Shown: positions 1-9,992 of the stretch, in pieces | How positions within the stretch are numbered: position 1 is the first letter of the stretch | Layout: the number at the start of each line of letters is the position of its first letter | DNA from: Verrucomicrobiota bacterium | Lineage (GTDB): Bacteria; Verrucomicrobiota; Verrucomicrobiia; Chthoniobacterales; Terrimicrobiaceae | NCBI GenBank assembly: GCA_017305195.1 | Contig: JAFKMU010000058.1 | Location: 44,626 to 108,625 of the forward strand | DNA: 64,000 nt | Direction: 5' to 3' | Notes under the pieces: model-generated | Told to the model about the DNA's origin: nothing | What the model saw: the letters and a program-made list of their open reading frames with translations, nothing else | Database searches by the model: none | Program-made: the position numbers and the translations under genes

Positions 1-1
1 C

Positions 2-670
2 GGCAGGTACGAGTTGATCGCCGGTGAACGCCGCTGGCGCGCCGCCAACGAGCTGAAGCTCAAGGAGGCTCCCGCCATCGTTCGCGAGGCCAGCGACCAG
101 GAGGTGCTGGAACTCGCCCTCATCGAGAATCTCCAGCGCGAAGGCCTGAACCCCATCGAGGAAGCCATCGCCTACCAGCGCCTGCACCGGGAGTTCAACA
201 TGACGCAGGAGGACATCTCCAAGCGCGTCGGCAAGAGCCGTGCCTCGGTGGCCAACTCCATGCGCCTGCTCGATCTCGCCGACGACCTCCAGAGCCTCGT
301 CAAGCAGGGCCGCCTCTCCGTCGGCCATGCCAAGGTGCTCCTTTCCCTCAAATCCCACGACGAACAGCGCCTCCTCGCCGACCAGATCATCCGGCAGGGC
401 GCCTCCGTGCGGGTGGCGGAAAAACTCGCCGCCGAGCACCTGAAAAAGACCGGCAAGACCCCATCGCGGGCGTCCTCCGGCGGCGGCGCAGCGTCCTCCG
501 AGCCCGAACTTTCTCCCGCTTTGCAGCGCGTTCAGAATCTTTTAACGCACCGTTTGGCGACTCGCGTCGTAATTCATCACAGTGAGAAACGCGGGACGAT
601 CCATATCGAGTACTACGGCAGCGACGATCTCAATCGTCTGCTGGGAGAACTCGGCGTCGCACAGGAGTAG
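2..670 (+). CDS. parB: ParB chromosome partitioning protein, 5'-truncated by window edge
   Basis: Centromere-binding CTPase of the ParABS segregation system; ParB binds parS sites near the origin and spreads along DNA. The reading frame is open to the window edge, starting in the ParB core motif GRYELIAGERRWRAA, so the N-terminal part of the protein (before the GERR box) lies outside the window. The helix-turn-helix follows (NMTQEDISKRVGKSRASV, about codons 62-79 of the visible part), then the GRLSVGHAKVLLSL segment and a C-terminal dimerisation region after a Gly/Ser-rich linker. Two parS-like sites occur at the other end of this window (60643 and 62282), consistent with an origin-proximal location. 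The parA partner would be expected upstream, outside the window. Confidence 0.95.
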   Translation, partial: GRYELIAGERRWRAANELKLKEAPAIVREASDQEVLELALIENLQREGLNPIEEAIAYQRLHREFNMTQEDISKRVGKSRASVANSMRLLDLADDLQSLVKQGRLSVGHAKVLLSLKSHDEQRLLADQIIRQGASVRVAEKLAAEHLKKTGKTPSRASSGGGAASSEPELSPALQRVQNLLTHRLATRVVIHHSEKRGTIHIEYYGSDDLNRLLGELGVAQE

Positions 671-683
671 GCAGCACAATCAT

Positions 684-716
684 TTGCCTGGCCTTTTCTC
701 CCTGGAGACCAGGCAA
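684..716 (+). promoter_or_regulatory. Hairpin enclosing the ribosome-binding site of the desaturase gene
   Basis: An 8-bp perfect inverted repeat (TTGCCTGG at 684-691, CCAGGCAA at 709-716) lies in the 48-nt gap between parB and the desaturase start at 719. The only good Shine-Dalgarno match, GGAG at 704-707, lies in the loop. No T-run follows, so it is not a typical intrinsic terminator. A role in controlling translation is an inference only. Confidence 0.35.
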
Positions 717-718
717 TT

Positions 719-1665
<947 letters not shown>

Positions 1666-1669
<4 letters not shown>

Positions 1670-2934
1670 AAGAGCGCGTCGCCATCGTCGGAACCGGCGT
1701 GGCCGGTCTGGGTTGCGCCTGGCAGTTGCGCAATCATGCGGAGATCACCCTCTTCGAGCAGGATTCCCGGCCCGGAGGTCACACCAATACCGTGACGGTT
1801 TGTGAGGGCGGGCGCTTTGTGCCGATCGATACGGGGTTCATCGTTTTCAACAAGGTCACGTACCCGAATCTCTGTCGGCTCTTTGCTGAGTTGGGGGTGG
1901 CAATCAAGCCCTCCGAGATGTCCTTCAGCGTCCAGCATCTGCCGACCGGGCTGGAATACAATGGCATGGGGCTGAACAAGCTCTTCGCCCAGCGCCGCAA
2001 CATCACCAACCTGCGGTTCCACGCGCTCATCCTGCAAATCTTCCGCTTCTTCCGCATCGGGAACAAGCTGCTCGCAAGCGGCGGCGCAGACGTGCTGACG
2101 CTCGGAGAATTCGTCCGCCAGCATGGGCTCGGACAGGACTTTCTCGATCTTTATCTGGTGCCGATGAGCTCGGCGGTCTGGTCGACTCATCCGAACGACG
2201 TGCTCGATTTCCCCGCCGCGACGCTGCTGAACTTCTTCAACAATCACGGCTTCCTCGGCGTCTCGACCCATCACCAGTGGTACACCGTCGATGGAGGCGC
2301 TCGGACTTACGTGGAAAAAATCCTCTCTTCGGTTCCTGCCGCCCGACTGACGGCCAAAGTGACCGGGGTCAGGGAATCCGCCCATTCCGCCGAAGTGACG
2401 CTGGCGAGCGGCGAGCGGCATTCCTTCGACCGCGTCATCCTCGCCAGTCATGCGGACCAGACTCTGTCGGTGCTGGAGAATCCCGATGCCGACCAGCAAC
2501 GGCTCCTCGGTGCATTTCGCTACCAGCGCAACCCCGCCATCCTGCATACCGACGCCTCGGTGATGCCACGCAAACGGCTTGCCTGGGCCTCGTGGAACTA
2601 CACCGTCGACGCTCCCGGCAACGACCGAAAGGCCCGGGTCCACTACTGGATGAATGCCCTCCAGGGCGTTTCCCAGGACCAGGACTATTTTGTCTCGCTC
2701 CACGCCAACGACCAGGTCGACCAGTCCAAGGTGCTGTACGAGACGACATACGAACATCCCGTCTTCACACTGGAAGCCATGCGAGCCCAGGCCGAGCTGC
2801 CGGCACTCAATGCCCGTTCGCCCGGCCAGCGGCTGTTCTTTTGCGGGAGTTATTTCCGGTACGGATTTCACGAGGATGCCTACAAGTCCGCCGTCGATCT
2901 CGCCGCCGTCCTCCGGCCAAACCTGGCGTCATGA
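1666..2934 (+). CDS. FAD-dependent amine-oxidase-fold oxidoreductase of lipid-modification clusters
   Basis: 422-aa flavoprotein. The N-terminus carries a Rossmann dinucleotide-binding motif (VAIVGTGVAGLGCAW, residues 5-19) followed by the acidic end of beta-2 and the GGHTNT segment typical of this NAD(P)/FAD-binding family. Homologues usually sit beside DUF1365 and CFA-type methyltransferase genes, and this one does too: ATGA overlaps join it to the desaturase upstream and the DUF1365 gene downstream. In alphaproteobacteria relatives belong to unusual (methylated or furan) fatty acid pathways. The reaction is not established from the sequence, so an oxidation step on a modified acyl chain is an inference. 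Confidence 0.85.
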
Positions 2935-3704
2935 ACTCCGCGCTCTACGAGTGCACCGTGATGCACCGGCGGCTCAGCCCGGTGCAGCACGAATTTGTCT
3001 ATCGCGTGTTCCTCTTCGCGCTCGATGTCGACGAGCTCCCGGAGATCGCCGCGCGAGTCCCGCTTTTCAGTTACAACGAAACCGCGCCGTACTCGTTCCT
3101 CGATCGCGACCACTTCCAAATGGTTCCCGGTGGAAACGCCCGCGCCAATGCCGAGGCGTATCTCGCCAGCCAGGGCATCACGGAAAAACCCGCTCGCATC
3201 GTACTCCTGACCAATGCGCGGACCTTCGGGTACGTCTTCAATCCCATCTCGATCTGGTACTGTTATCGTCCCGACGGCTCGCCGCTCGCGGCCATTGCGG
3301 AGGTCGGCAATACCTTTGGCGAGATCAAGCCCTACCTCGTTCCCGTGCAGGGGCCGCTTTTTTCCTCACGCACGGTGAAGCACTTCTACGTCTCCCCGTT
3401 CTCCCGGCTCGACCAGCATTTCGATTTCCGCTTCGACGTACCGAAGGACACCCTGCGCGTCGCGATCGACAACTACGAGGGCGAGGAGCGAAAGCTCATC
3501 AGCACCCTGAGCGGACGCCGCGTGCCGTTAACGCCCGGCAATCTCGCGTGGTTCACTCTGAAATACCCCGCCATGACGCTTCAGGTCATCGCGTCGATCC
3601 ACTGGCACGCCCTCCGGCTCTGGCGGAAAAAGACGCCCTTCGCAATGAAGGAAGCGAACCCTGAACTCCAGCGCGACCTTTATCGACCGCACAGGCGGCA
3701 CTAG
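2931..3704 (+). CDS. DUF1365 family protein
   Basis: 257-aa protein starting at the ATG in the ATGA overlap with the FAD oxidoreductase (2931-2934). A longer open frame extends upstream but lies inside the previous gene, so it was not used. Family features: the opening ALYECTVMHRRLSPVQHEF, then LDVDELPEI, the central TNARTFGYVFNPISIWYCY, and KHFYVSPF. DUF1365 proteins are consistently linked with FAD oxidoreductases and CFA-like methyltransferases; their biochemical role is unknown. The stop codon TAG shares the palindrome CTAG (3701-3704) with the stop of the convergent HD-domain gene. Confidence 0.88.
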   Translation: MNSALYECTVMHRRLSPVQHEFVYRVFLFALDVDELPEIAARVPLFSYNETAPYSFLDRDHFQMVPGGNARANAEAYLASQGITEKPARIVLLTNARTFGYVFNPISIWYCYRPDGSPLAAIAEVGNTFGEIKPYLVPVQGPLFSSRTVKHFYVSPFSRLDQHFDFRFDVPKDTLRVAIDNYEGEERKLISTLSGRRVPLTPGNLAWFTLKYPAMTLQVIASIHWHALRLWRKKTPFAMKEANPELQRDLYRPHRRH

Positions 3705-4261
3705 CCACGAATCACCCGCCACGCCTCGGCGATGGCACGGGCGGCCTTTTTTCGCAGGTCGGGATCGGCCTTGGTCATCTTCGCCAGCAGGGTCTCGACC
3801 TCCTGAAGGTAGACCCGGCCGAAATCGGGGTCGTTATGCGCGATGTCCCGGCTGTTGCTCGCGATGTCGGCGCATTTCACCGTCTGGGCCTCGGCGCTGA
3901 CTCCAGAGAGCCGCTCGATTTCCCGGCTGCGACGCTCGCGGCGGTTCAGGCCTGGGTAGTTTTCCTTGATGAACACATCAGTCAACTCGACCACCAGCCC
4001 GCGAACACGCTCGCCGAATCGCTCGGCAATAGCCTGCTCGCCCCAGCGGGCATCCTTCGGCGCAACATCCTCCAGCACATCATGCAGATGCGCGGCGGCG
4101 ATCACCTCCGGGTCTTCCGTGACCCTCGCGACCATAGCTGCGACCTCATCGGTATGCACCCAATAGGGCTCGCCGGAGTATTTCCGCTCATGCCCGACGG
4201 CATCGTGCGCGGCGTGGGCAAAGGCCTGCGCCTCGGCGGCGAGATCAGGAGCGGGCGGCAT
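3701..4261 (-). CDS. HD-domain phosphohydrolase, SpoT/MESH1-like small alarmone hydrolase type
   Basis: 186 aa from the preferred ATG at 4261 (MPPAPDLAAEAQ). A start at 4384 would add 41 residues of low-complexity Pro/Cys/Trp-rich sequence and almost reach the divergent ABC-F gene, so I prefer the shorter form. The metal-binding HD signature is readable in order: His in PYWVHTDEV, His-Asp plus Glu-Asp in AAHLHDVLED, and Asp in TVKCADIASNSRD. This arrangement is that of the (p)ppGpp hydrolase domain of SpoT and of the single-domain MESH1/SAH enzymes. No synthetase or regulatory domain is present. Alarmone hydrolysis is a family-based inference; another nucleotide substrate is possible. Confidence 0.75.
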   Translation of the reverse strand: MPPAPDLAAEAQAFAHAAHDAVGHERKYSGEPYWVHTDEVAAMVARVTEDPEVIAAAHLHDVLEDVAPKDARWGEQAIAERFGERVRGLVVELTDVFIKENYPGLNRRERRSREIERLSGVSAEAQTVKCADIASNSRDIAHNDPDFGRVYLQEVETLLAKMTKADPDLRKKAARAIAEAWRVIRG

Positions 4262-4389
4262 GTTTCCAGCATCCACCGGGTTTCGGCGGAAGAAAATGCC
4301 GAAATTCCAGACTGGCCATCCGGGGCAGGCAGGCAATCCATGGTTGCAATCCCCCCGGGGTTCCGTATCCCTCTCTTTCGCCAAAATCC

Positions 4390-6264
4390 ATGCTGACCGT
4401 ATCTCAAGTCTCCAAATCCTACGGGGGAAGAACCCTTTTCTCCGACGCCTCGCTGCAAATCAACCGTGGCGATCGCATCGGATTGATCGGAGCCAACGGC
4501 GCGGGCAAGTCGACCTTGTTTTCCCTGATTCTCGGTGAAAACGAGCCGGATGACGGTTCGGTCACCTTCCAGCGCGGAGTCAGCGTGGGCTATCTCCCGC
4601 AAGAAAGCGCGCCCTCCGGCGACGAAACCATCCTGCATCTCGCGCTGAGCGGCGTGCCGGAGTGGGACAGCTACGCGCTGGAGCCCAAGGCCAAGCGCAT
4701 TCTTTCCGGCCTGGCGTTCCGCGAAACGGACTTTGAGCGCGTCGCCCGCACCATGAGCGGCGGCTGGATCATGCGCGCGCACCTCGCGAAGCTGCTCGTG
4801 ATGGAGCCGGACCTCCTGCTCCTCGACGAACCGACGAACCACCTCGATCTCGAATCCCTCGGCTGGTTCCAGAATTATCTCGCCGCCTACGCGGGTTCCA
4901 TCGTCACGATTTCCCACGACCGCGCCTTTCTCAACGCCATCTGCGACACCATCGTCGAGATTTCTCGCCAGCGTCTCCATCGCTACACCGGGACGTACGA
5001 CGAATTCGTCGAGCAGAAGAAAGCCCGCGAGGAGCAGTACCTTGCCGCCTACAAGAACCAGCAGCGCGAGATCGAGCATCTGCAGGATTTCATCAACCGC
5101 TTCCGCGCCAAGGCCAGCAAGGCCGCCCAGGCTCAGGAACGCATCAAGCGCCTCGATAAAATGGAGCGCCTCGCCCCGCCGGAACAGGCAGAGGCCACTG
5201 TGAAGTTCCGCTTCCCGCAGCCGCAGCGTTCCGGCCAGAAGGTGATGGAGCTGACCAACGTGCGCCAGGCCTACGGCAGCCACGTCGTTTACGAAGACCT
5301 CAATCTCACGGTGGAGCGCGACCAGCGCACTGTCCTGGTCGGACCCAACGGCGCAGGCAAATCCACGCTGCTCAAGATCCTCGCCGGGATGCTTCCGCTC
5401 GAGGCGGGCGAACGCACGCCGGGCCACAATGTTTCGACCGGGTACTTCGCCCAGCAGCGCGTGGAAACGCTCGACCTGAAGCGCACCGTGCTGCAGGAGG
5501 CGACCTCGCTCCCGCGCTATGTCTCGGACGAAGCCGCCCGCAGCGTGCTCGGGTCGTTCCTTTTCCGTGGCGACGATGTCTTCAAAACCGTCGGCGTGCT
5601 GAGCGGTGGAGAGAAGAGCCGCCTTGCGCTGGTGAAGCTCCTGCTCGACCCGCCGAATTTCCTGCTCCTCGACGAACCGACCACGCACCTCGACATGCCC
5701 AGCATCGACGCGCTGGTCAACGCCCTGCGTCAGTACCAGGGCACGCTGGTTTTCGTCAGCCACGACGTGCATTTCATCCGCGCCCTCGCGACCTCCGTGC
5801 TGCACGTCCATGCCGGACGCCTCACGCCGTACGCGGGGAACTACGAATACTATCTGGAAAAATCCCAGGCCGTAGGTGAACGCGAGGCTCTCGTGGCCAA
5901 GCTGCACAACCACCAGCCGACCTTTGAGAAAGCTGTCGAAGCTTCCGCCGCTCCAGTTTCGGCTCCGACACCGGGCCTCGGCCTGAAGGAAATCCGCGAG
6001 CAACGCCGCGCCGAAAGCGAAGCCAACAAGGCCGCCGCCAAGGCCCGCCGCCAGCAGGAAGCCCTCATCGCCAAGCTGGAGGCCGAGGTCGTCGCGCTGG
6101 AAAAACAGCAGAAGGAACTCACCGCCCAGTTGGAAGATCCCGCGCTCTACGATCAGCCGTCGAAGGCCCTCGAGATCAATCGCAAGCTCGCCGGAATCAC
6201 CGACGCCCTCGAAGCCGCCAACGAAGCCTGGATGGCCGCCGCCGAGCAACTGGCCGAGGCTTGA
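4390..6264 (+). CDS. ABC-F family ATPase (Uup/EttA-like ribosome-associated)
   Basis: 624-aa soluble protein with two ABC ATPase domains and no membrane segment. Walker A motifs are GANGAGKSTLF (around residue 36) and GPNGAGKSTLL; Walker B motifs LLLDEPTNHLD and LLLDEPTTHLD; signature motifs MSGGW and LSGGEKS. Between the domains is the charged P-site-tRNA-interaction-type linker (about residues 215-275). The C-terminal 110 residues are Lys/Glu/Ala-rich and predicted coiled coil, as in Uup. ABC-F proteins act on stalled ribosomes or structured DNA. The gene stands alone, divergent from the HD gene, and is followed by a 148-nt gap. Confidence 0.93.
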   Translation: MLTVSQVSKSYGGRTLFSDASLQINRGDRIGLIGANGAGKSTLFSLILGENEPDDGSVTFQRGVSVGYLPQESAPSGDETILHLALSGVPEWDSYALEPKAKRILSGLAFRETDFERVARTMSGGWIMRAHLAKLLVMEPDLLLLDEPTNHLDLESLGWFQNYLAAYAGSIVTISHDRAFLNAICDTIVEISRQRLHRYTGTYDEFVEQKKAREEQYLAAYKNQQREIEHLQDFINRFRAKASKAAQAQERIKRLDKMERLAPPEQAEATVKFRFPQPQRSGQKVMELTNVRQAYGSHVVYEDLNLTVERDQRTVLVGPNGAGKSTLLKILAGMLPLEAGERTPGHNVSTGYFAQQRVETLDLKRTVLQEATSLPRYVSDEAARSVLGSFLFRGDDVFKTVGVLSGGEKSRLALVKLLLDPPNFLLLDEPTTHLDMPSIDALVNALRQYQGTLVFVSHDVHFIRALATSVLHVHAGRLTPYAGNYEYYLEKSQAVGEREALVAKLHNHQPTFEKAVEASAAPVSAPTPGLGLKEIREQRRAESEANKAAAKARRQQEALIAKLEAEVVALEKQQKELTAQLEDPALYDQPSKALEINRKLAGITDALEAANEAWMAAAEQLAEA

Positions 6265-6360
6265 CGCCAAGTCGGCGCTCTGCCACAAGGCGGGTGAGTC
6301 GCACTGGAGGCTCCCTGTCCGCGGGAAGGGTTTAACCCACCTTTAACCACCAACCACCGA

Positions 6361-6409
6361 AACCTTTTCCTGCTCGTCCCGGCGGACAACGAGCCAACCG
6401 GAAAGGGTT
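6361..6409 (+). promoter_or_regulatory. Nested hairpin masking the ankyrin-gene RBS
   Basis: AACCTTTTCC (6361-6370) pairs with GGAAAGGGTT (6400-6409) over 10 positions with one G-U wobble. An inner stem GCTCGT (6372-6377) / ACGAGC (6389-6394) is perfect. The 3' arm contains the Shine-Dalgarno GGAAAGGG, and a run of five T leads straight into the ATG at 6413. It could block ribosome access or act as an attenuator/terminator. The pairing is seen directly; the function is inferred. A palindrome GGGTTTAACCC lies just upstream at 6328-6338. Confidence 0.4.
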
Positions 6410-6412
6410 TTT

Positions 6413-9016
6413 ATGCCATCATCCCAAGACGGGCCGCAGAAGCGGCTCCCCGCGCGTCCCTCGCTGGAATTCCTGCGCAAGGAAGCGAAGAAGCTCCATC
6501 GTTCCCTCAAGGAGCAAAACCCGGACAGTTCCCTCTCGCAGACGCAGCATGCCCTCGCCCGAGACTACGGCTTCGCCGCCTGGGCGGAACTCATCACCGA
6601 GGTAAACAGACGGCTGGGAGCAGACTCCTCCCCCGCGTCCCCAGACATCCTCGCCTCATTTCTTAATGCCGCCGTGCCCCGGCCGGAGGCCGATCACAAG
6701 GCCGGCCCGCTCGCTCCAGCCGAGACCATTCTTGCCACACACCCGGACCTCGCCGCGCGGTCCCTCGCCGCCGCCAGCGTACTCGGCGACGTCGAGACCG
6801 TGAGGGATTTCCTGCAAAAGTCGTCCCCTACCCAGCCGGAATCACCCCATGGCTGGACGCCGCTCGTTTACCTATGCTTTTCACGGTTCCTGCGCGACCG
6901 CGCGCGGCCGGAGACGCATTTCGTGGAGTGCGCCCGCCTGCTGCTCGATCACGGGGCCTCCGCGAGAGAACATTTCCTTTCCCCACAGGGGGAAATCGAA
7001 AGCGCGCTCTATGGGGCGGCGGGAATAGCCAATTCCGCTGCGCTCACGCGGCTGCTTCTCGAAGCCGGAGCCGATCCGAACGATGGCGAGGCGCTTTATC
7101 ATGCGGCTGAGTTTTCGACCCATGGCGCACTCCAGGCCCTGCTGGAAGCCAAACCCGATTCCAGCTGGGTCAGCTACTGTATGTGCCACAAGATGGACTA
7201 CGAAGACCCGGAAGGGGTCGCTTTATTCCTACGACACGGAGCTGATCCCAGCATCCTTCTCGACCGGGGCGTCTTTGCGGGTTCCCGTCCGCTGCATTTC
7301 GCCATCTACCGCCGCCGCGGTCCTCAAGTCCTGCGGCTCCTGCTCGATGCGGGAGCCGACCCGTCCCTGGCGGACAAAGACGGGCTCACGCCGGCGCGTC
7401 TCGCGGCCCGGTTGGGCCAGAAAGAAACCCTCGGAGTCTTCGGCACGGAAACCCTCGATGACGAATCCCGCTACCTCCTCGCCCTCTCCAGCGGTGACCG
7501 CTCGACGGCCGAGACACTGCAAGGGGCCTTCCCGGAGGCCCCGCAAAATTTTCCGCATCTCCTGGTGGATGCGGCGGAAGCAGGCAACCTGGAAGCGGTA
7601 CGCCTGATGCTCGATCTCGGCTTTCCCATCGACACACGCGGCGCGAGCTATGGCGGGTGGAATGGAACGGCCCTCGACCACGCTGCCTGGGGCGGCCATG
7701 TCGAGATCGTACGCCTCCTGCTGGAGCGTGGAGCGGATTTCCGTCTCGTGCACTCCTACAATGGCACCGCCCTGGGAGCGGCCATCCACGGAGCGAGTCA
7801 TGCGGGGCATGATCGCGGAGCCGCCACCATCGAAGTCCTCGCCCGCGCCTATACGCCATCGGAGCTGAACGGCTATATTTCCTACTCCAAGACGGAACCC
7901 AACCCGGACATCCCGCCGCTCCTTCGCCGCATCCAGACGGAACTGCCGCAGGTGGGCGACGCCCAGTTGGTGGCTGCCGCACAGGCAGGCGACACCGCCG
8001 GACTTCGCCGTCTGCTTGACGCGCATCCCGATCGGATGACCAGGGCGTGGGGGGGGCCATGGGACCAGCCCCTGCTGCATCTGGCCGCTACAAGCGGCCA
8101 TGCGGATTGCGTGCGCCTCCTGCTTGAGCGGGGCTTTGATCCCGACATGCGCGATCATATGGACAAGGCGACGGCCCTGCACTTCGCGGCGGGAGAGGGA
8201 CGACTGGAGGTTGTGAAAGTCCTTCTTGATGCCGGGGCCGACATCGAGGGCTGGGGGAATGATCACGAGCTGAATGTCCTCGGCTGGGCCACCTCGCTCG
8301 GTCCGTTTCGAGAAGAAACCGCCCGCCACCTGCTCTCCCGTGGAGCCACCATGACCATCTGGTCGGCCATCGCCCTCGACGATGCCGACGCCGTTCGCCG
8401 GATCGTTCGGGAAGATCCCGATCTCCTCGCCACGGCCCGGATGAGCCGCAATGAGGACGCTCGCTCACCCCTTCACCACGCGGTGGAACGCAACCGCCCA
8501 GCAATGGTTCGCCTGCTGCTGGAGCTGGGCGCGGCCGTAGACCGTCGCGATGCACTGGGGTTTTCCGCGCTGGGCTGCGTCCATGAAAAGACTGATCCGT
8601 CGATCCTCGCGCTCCTGGAGCGATCTGGCCTCCAGCTTGGTCTCTACGATGCTCTTGTGCTGGGTCGTTACGATGATGCGGAAAGGTTGCTTGATCCCTC
8701 CGCCATCCGCCGAGGCGGTGCGCAAACGCACCTTTTTGTCTATGCCGTCGCCAAGGGCAACTGGCGGATGGCCGAATGGCTCCTCGCCCATGGAGCGGAT
8801 ATCAACGCCATCGCAGAGGTTTACCAATGCCCCGCCACGGCGCTGCACTTCGCGGTGGAAAACAAGCCCGTCGAGCGTATCCGCTGGCTTTTGGATCACG
8901 GGGCCGATCCCACAATCAAGGACGGGAGGTTCGACAGTGACGCACACGGTTGGGCGGCATTCCTAGGGCGTGACGAGATTGTGCGGATAATTGACGAGCA
9001 TTTGGCCCGCAAATGA
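6413..9016 (+). CDS. Large ankyrin-repeat protein
   Basis: 867-aa protein made mostly of ankyrin repeats. Many copies of the A-R-LLL-GAD and LH-AA-GH patterns are visible, for example ALTRLLLEAGADPND, EIVRLLLERGADF and VVKVLLDAGADIEG. Before the repeats, residues 10-67 carry the SLEFLRKEAKKLH...DYGFAAWAEL module often found at the N-terminus of bacterial ankyrin proteins. There is no signal peptide, membrane segment or catalytic motif, so it is probably a cytoplasmic interaction scaffold. It begins at an ATG with a strong GGAAAGGG ribosome-binding site held in a hairpin. No partner is evident from the neighbours. Confidence 0.88.
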   Translation: MPSSQDGPQKRLPARPSLEFLRKEAKKLHRSLKEQNPDSSLSQTQHALARDYGFAAWAELITEVNRRLGADSSPASPDILASFLNAAVPRPEADHKAGPLAPAETILATHPDLAARSLAAASVLGDVETVRDFLQKSSPTQPESPHGWTPLVYLCFSRFLRDRARPETHFVECARLLLDHGASAREHFLSPQGEIESALYGAAGIANSAALTRLLLEAGADPNDGEALYHAAEFSTHGALQALLEAKPDSSWVSYCMCHKMDYEDPEGVALFLRHGADPSILLDRGVFAGSRPLHFAIYRRRGPQVLRLLLDAGADPSLADKDGLTPARLAARLGQKETLGVFGTETLDDESRYLLALSSGDRSTAETLQGAFPEAPQNFPHLLVDAAEAGNLEAVRLMLDLGFPIDTRGASYGGWNGTALDHAAWGGHVEIVRLLLERGADFRLVHSYNGTALGAAIHGASHAGHDRGAATIEVLARAYTPSELNGYISYSKTEPNPDIPPLLRRIQTELPQVGDAQLVAAAQAGDTAGLRRLLDAHPDRMTRAWGGPWDQPLLHLAATSGHADCVRLLLERGFDPDMRDHMDKATALHFAAGEGRLEVVKVLLDAGADIEGWGNDHELNVLGWATSLGPFREETARHLLSRGATMTIWSAIALDDADAVRRIVREDPDLLATARMSRNEDARSPLHHAVERNRPAMVRLLLELGAAVDRRDALGFSALGCVHEKTDPSILALLERSGLQLGLYDALVLGRYDDAERLLDPSAIRRGGAQTHLFVYAVAKGNWRMAEWLLAHGADINAIAEVYQCPATALHFAVENKPVERIRWLLDHGADPTIKDGRFDSDAHGWAAFLGRDEIVRIIDEHLARK

Positions 9017-9071
9017 GGAAGGGTAAGCGTCCGGATCGCTTTTTGAATCGAACCCACACGGAGGAAACGCC

Positions 9072-9983
9072 ATGACCCAGCCCGTAACGATCACCGCCAC
9101 GGAACTTCATACTCTTCTCCGCAATGGCGGAGCGCCCGTCATTATCGACGTCCTGACGGAGGAAACCTTCGCGGAACGCCACATCGCTCAGGCGCAGAAC
9201 CTTTGCGTTTACGAAACCGCTTTCCTCGACAAGGCGGCCGGAGCGATTCCCTCGAAGGAAACACCCATCGTCGTCTATGGCGAGGAGACCCATGGAGAGG
9301 CCGCGCATCGAGCCTGGGAACGTCTGACGGGAGCGGGTTATACGAACGTGCAGATCCTCGAGGGAGGCTTCGCCGCCTGGTCGGAAAAGGGTCTTCCGGC
9401 GCACCACGGCAAAGCTGCCCCCGGTCTGGGTGATGTCTCCGGGTCATTCGTTGCCGATACGGAACGCAGCACGATCTACTGGACCGGGCGCAATCTGTTC
9501 AACCATCACACGGGAACAGTCGGCCTACGCAGCGGAGCAGTCACCTTGGAGGGAGGCCTGCTCAAGGCTGCGGAGTTTTCCGTCGATTTCGAAACAGCGA
9601 CCTCCACCGATCTCAAGGATTCCTCGCTCGTTGCAGCCCTGATCGGGCACCTGAAGAGCAGCGACTTTTTCGACGTTTCCAATCACCCGGAAATCCGCTT
9701 CGTACTGACGAAAGCCACGCCGATTCCCGACGCCACCGACGGACGGGCCAATACGCGGATCGAGGGGGATTTCACCCTGCGCGGGCAGACGCATCCGCTC
9801 GCCTTTGACACGCTGATCGCCGTCGATGGAAAAGGCGACCTGTATGCGCAGGCGGAGCTGGACCTCGATCGCACGATCTGGGGAGCGAATTACGGCTCCG
9901 GCCGCATCTTCGAGAGACTCGGCATGCATGTGGTCAACGACCTCGTCCACCTGCACCTGAAGCTGGTGGCGCGGCCGGCCTGA
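9072..9983 (+). CDS. Rhodanese-like (cysteine-less) plus YceI-domain fusion protein
   Basis: 303-aa two-domain protein. Residues 5-112 form a rhodanese domain with intact framework (VIIDVLTEETFAERHI, PIVVY, GYTNVQILEGGFAAW), but the active-site position after VVY is Gly70 (VVYGEETHG) where active enzymes have Cys, so sulfur transfer is not expected. Residues about 126-300 are a YceI lipocalin-like domain that binds isoprenoid or lipid-like ligands (STIYWTGRNLF, SSDFFDVSNHPEI, RIEGDFTLRGQTHP). No signal peptide is visible although YceI proteins are usually periplasmic. A strong GGAGG precedes the ATG. The combination suggests a ligand-binding or regulatory role, not catalysis. Confidence 0.87.
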   Translation: MTQPVTITATELHTLLRNGGAPVIIDVLTEETFAERHIAQAQNLCVYETAFLDKAAGAIPSKETPIVVYGEETHGEAAHRAWERLTGAGYTNVQILEGGFAAWSEKGLPAHHGKAAPGLGDVSGSFVADTERSTIYWTGRNLFNHHTGTVGLRSGAVTLEGGLLKAAEFSVDFETATSTDLKDSSLVAALIGHLKSSDFFDVSNHPEIRFVLTKATPIPDATDGRANTRIEGDFTLRGQTHPLAFDTLIAVDGKGDLYAQAELDLDRTIWGANYGSGRIFERLGMHVVNDLVHLHLKLVARPA

Positions 9984-9992
9984 GGCACTCCG

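Noticed and set aside
4102..6288. 728-codon open frame antisense to the ABC-F gene
   Set aside because: Shadow of a GC-rich coding region; low-complexity composition and no domain, while the + strand has full ABC motifs.
7229..8329. Long antisense frame within the ankyrin gene
   Set aside because: Complement of repeat sequence; no plausible start signal or protein features.
9025..9044. AAGCG/CGCTT hairpin with T-run after the ankyrin gene
   Set aside because: Only five pairs with a seven-base loop; too weak to call a terminator.
9040..9052. GAATCGAACCC resembling a tRNA T-loop on the reverse strand
   Set aside because: No acceptor, D or anticodon stems around it; it lies in a 55-nt spacer with a clear RBS.
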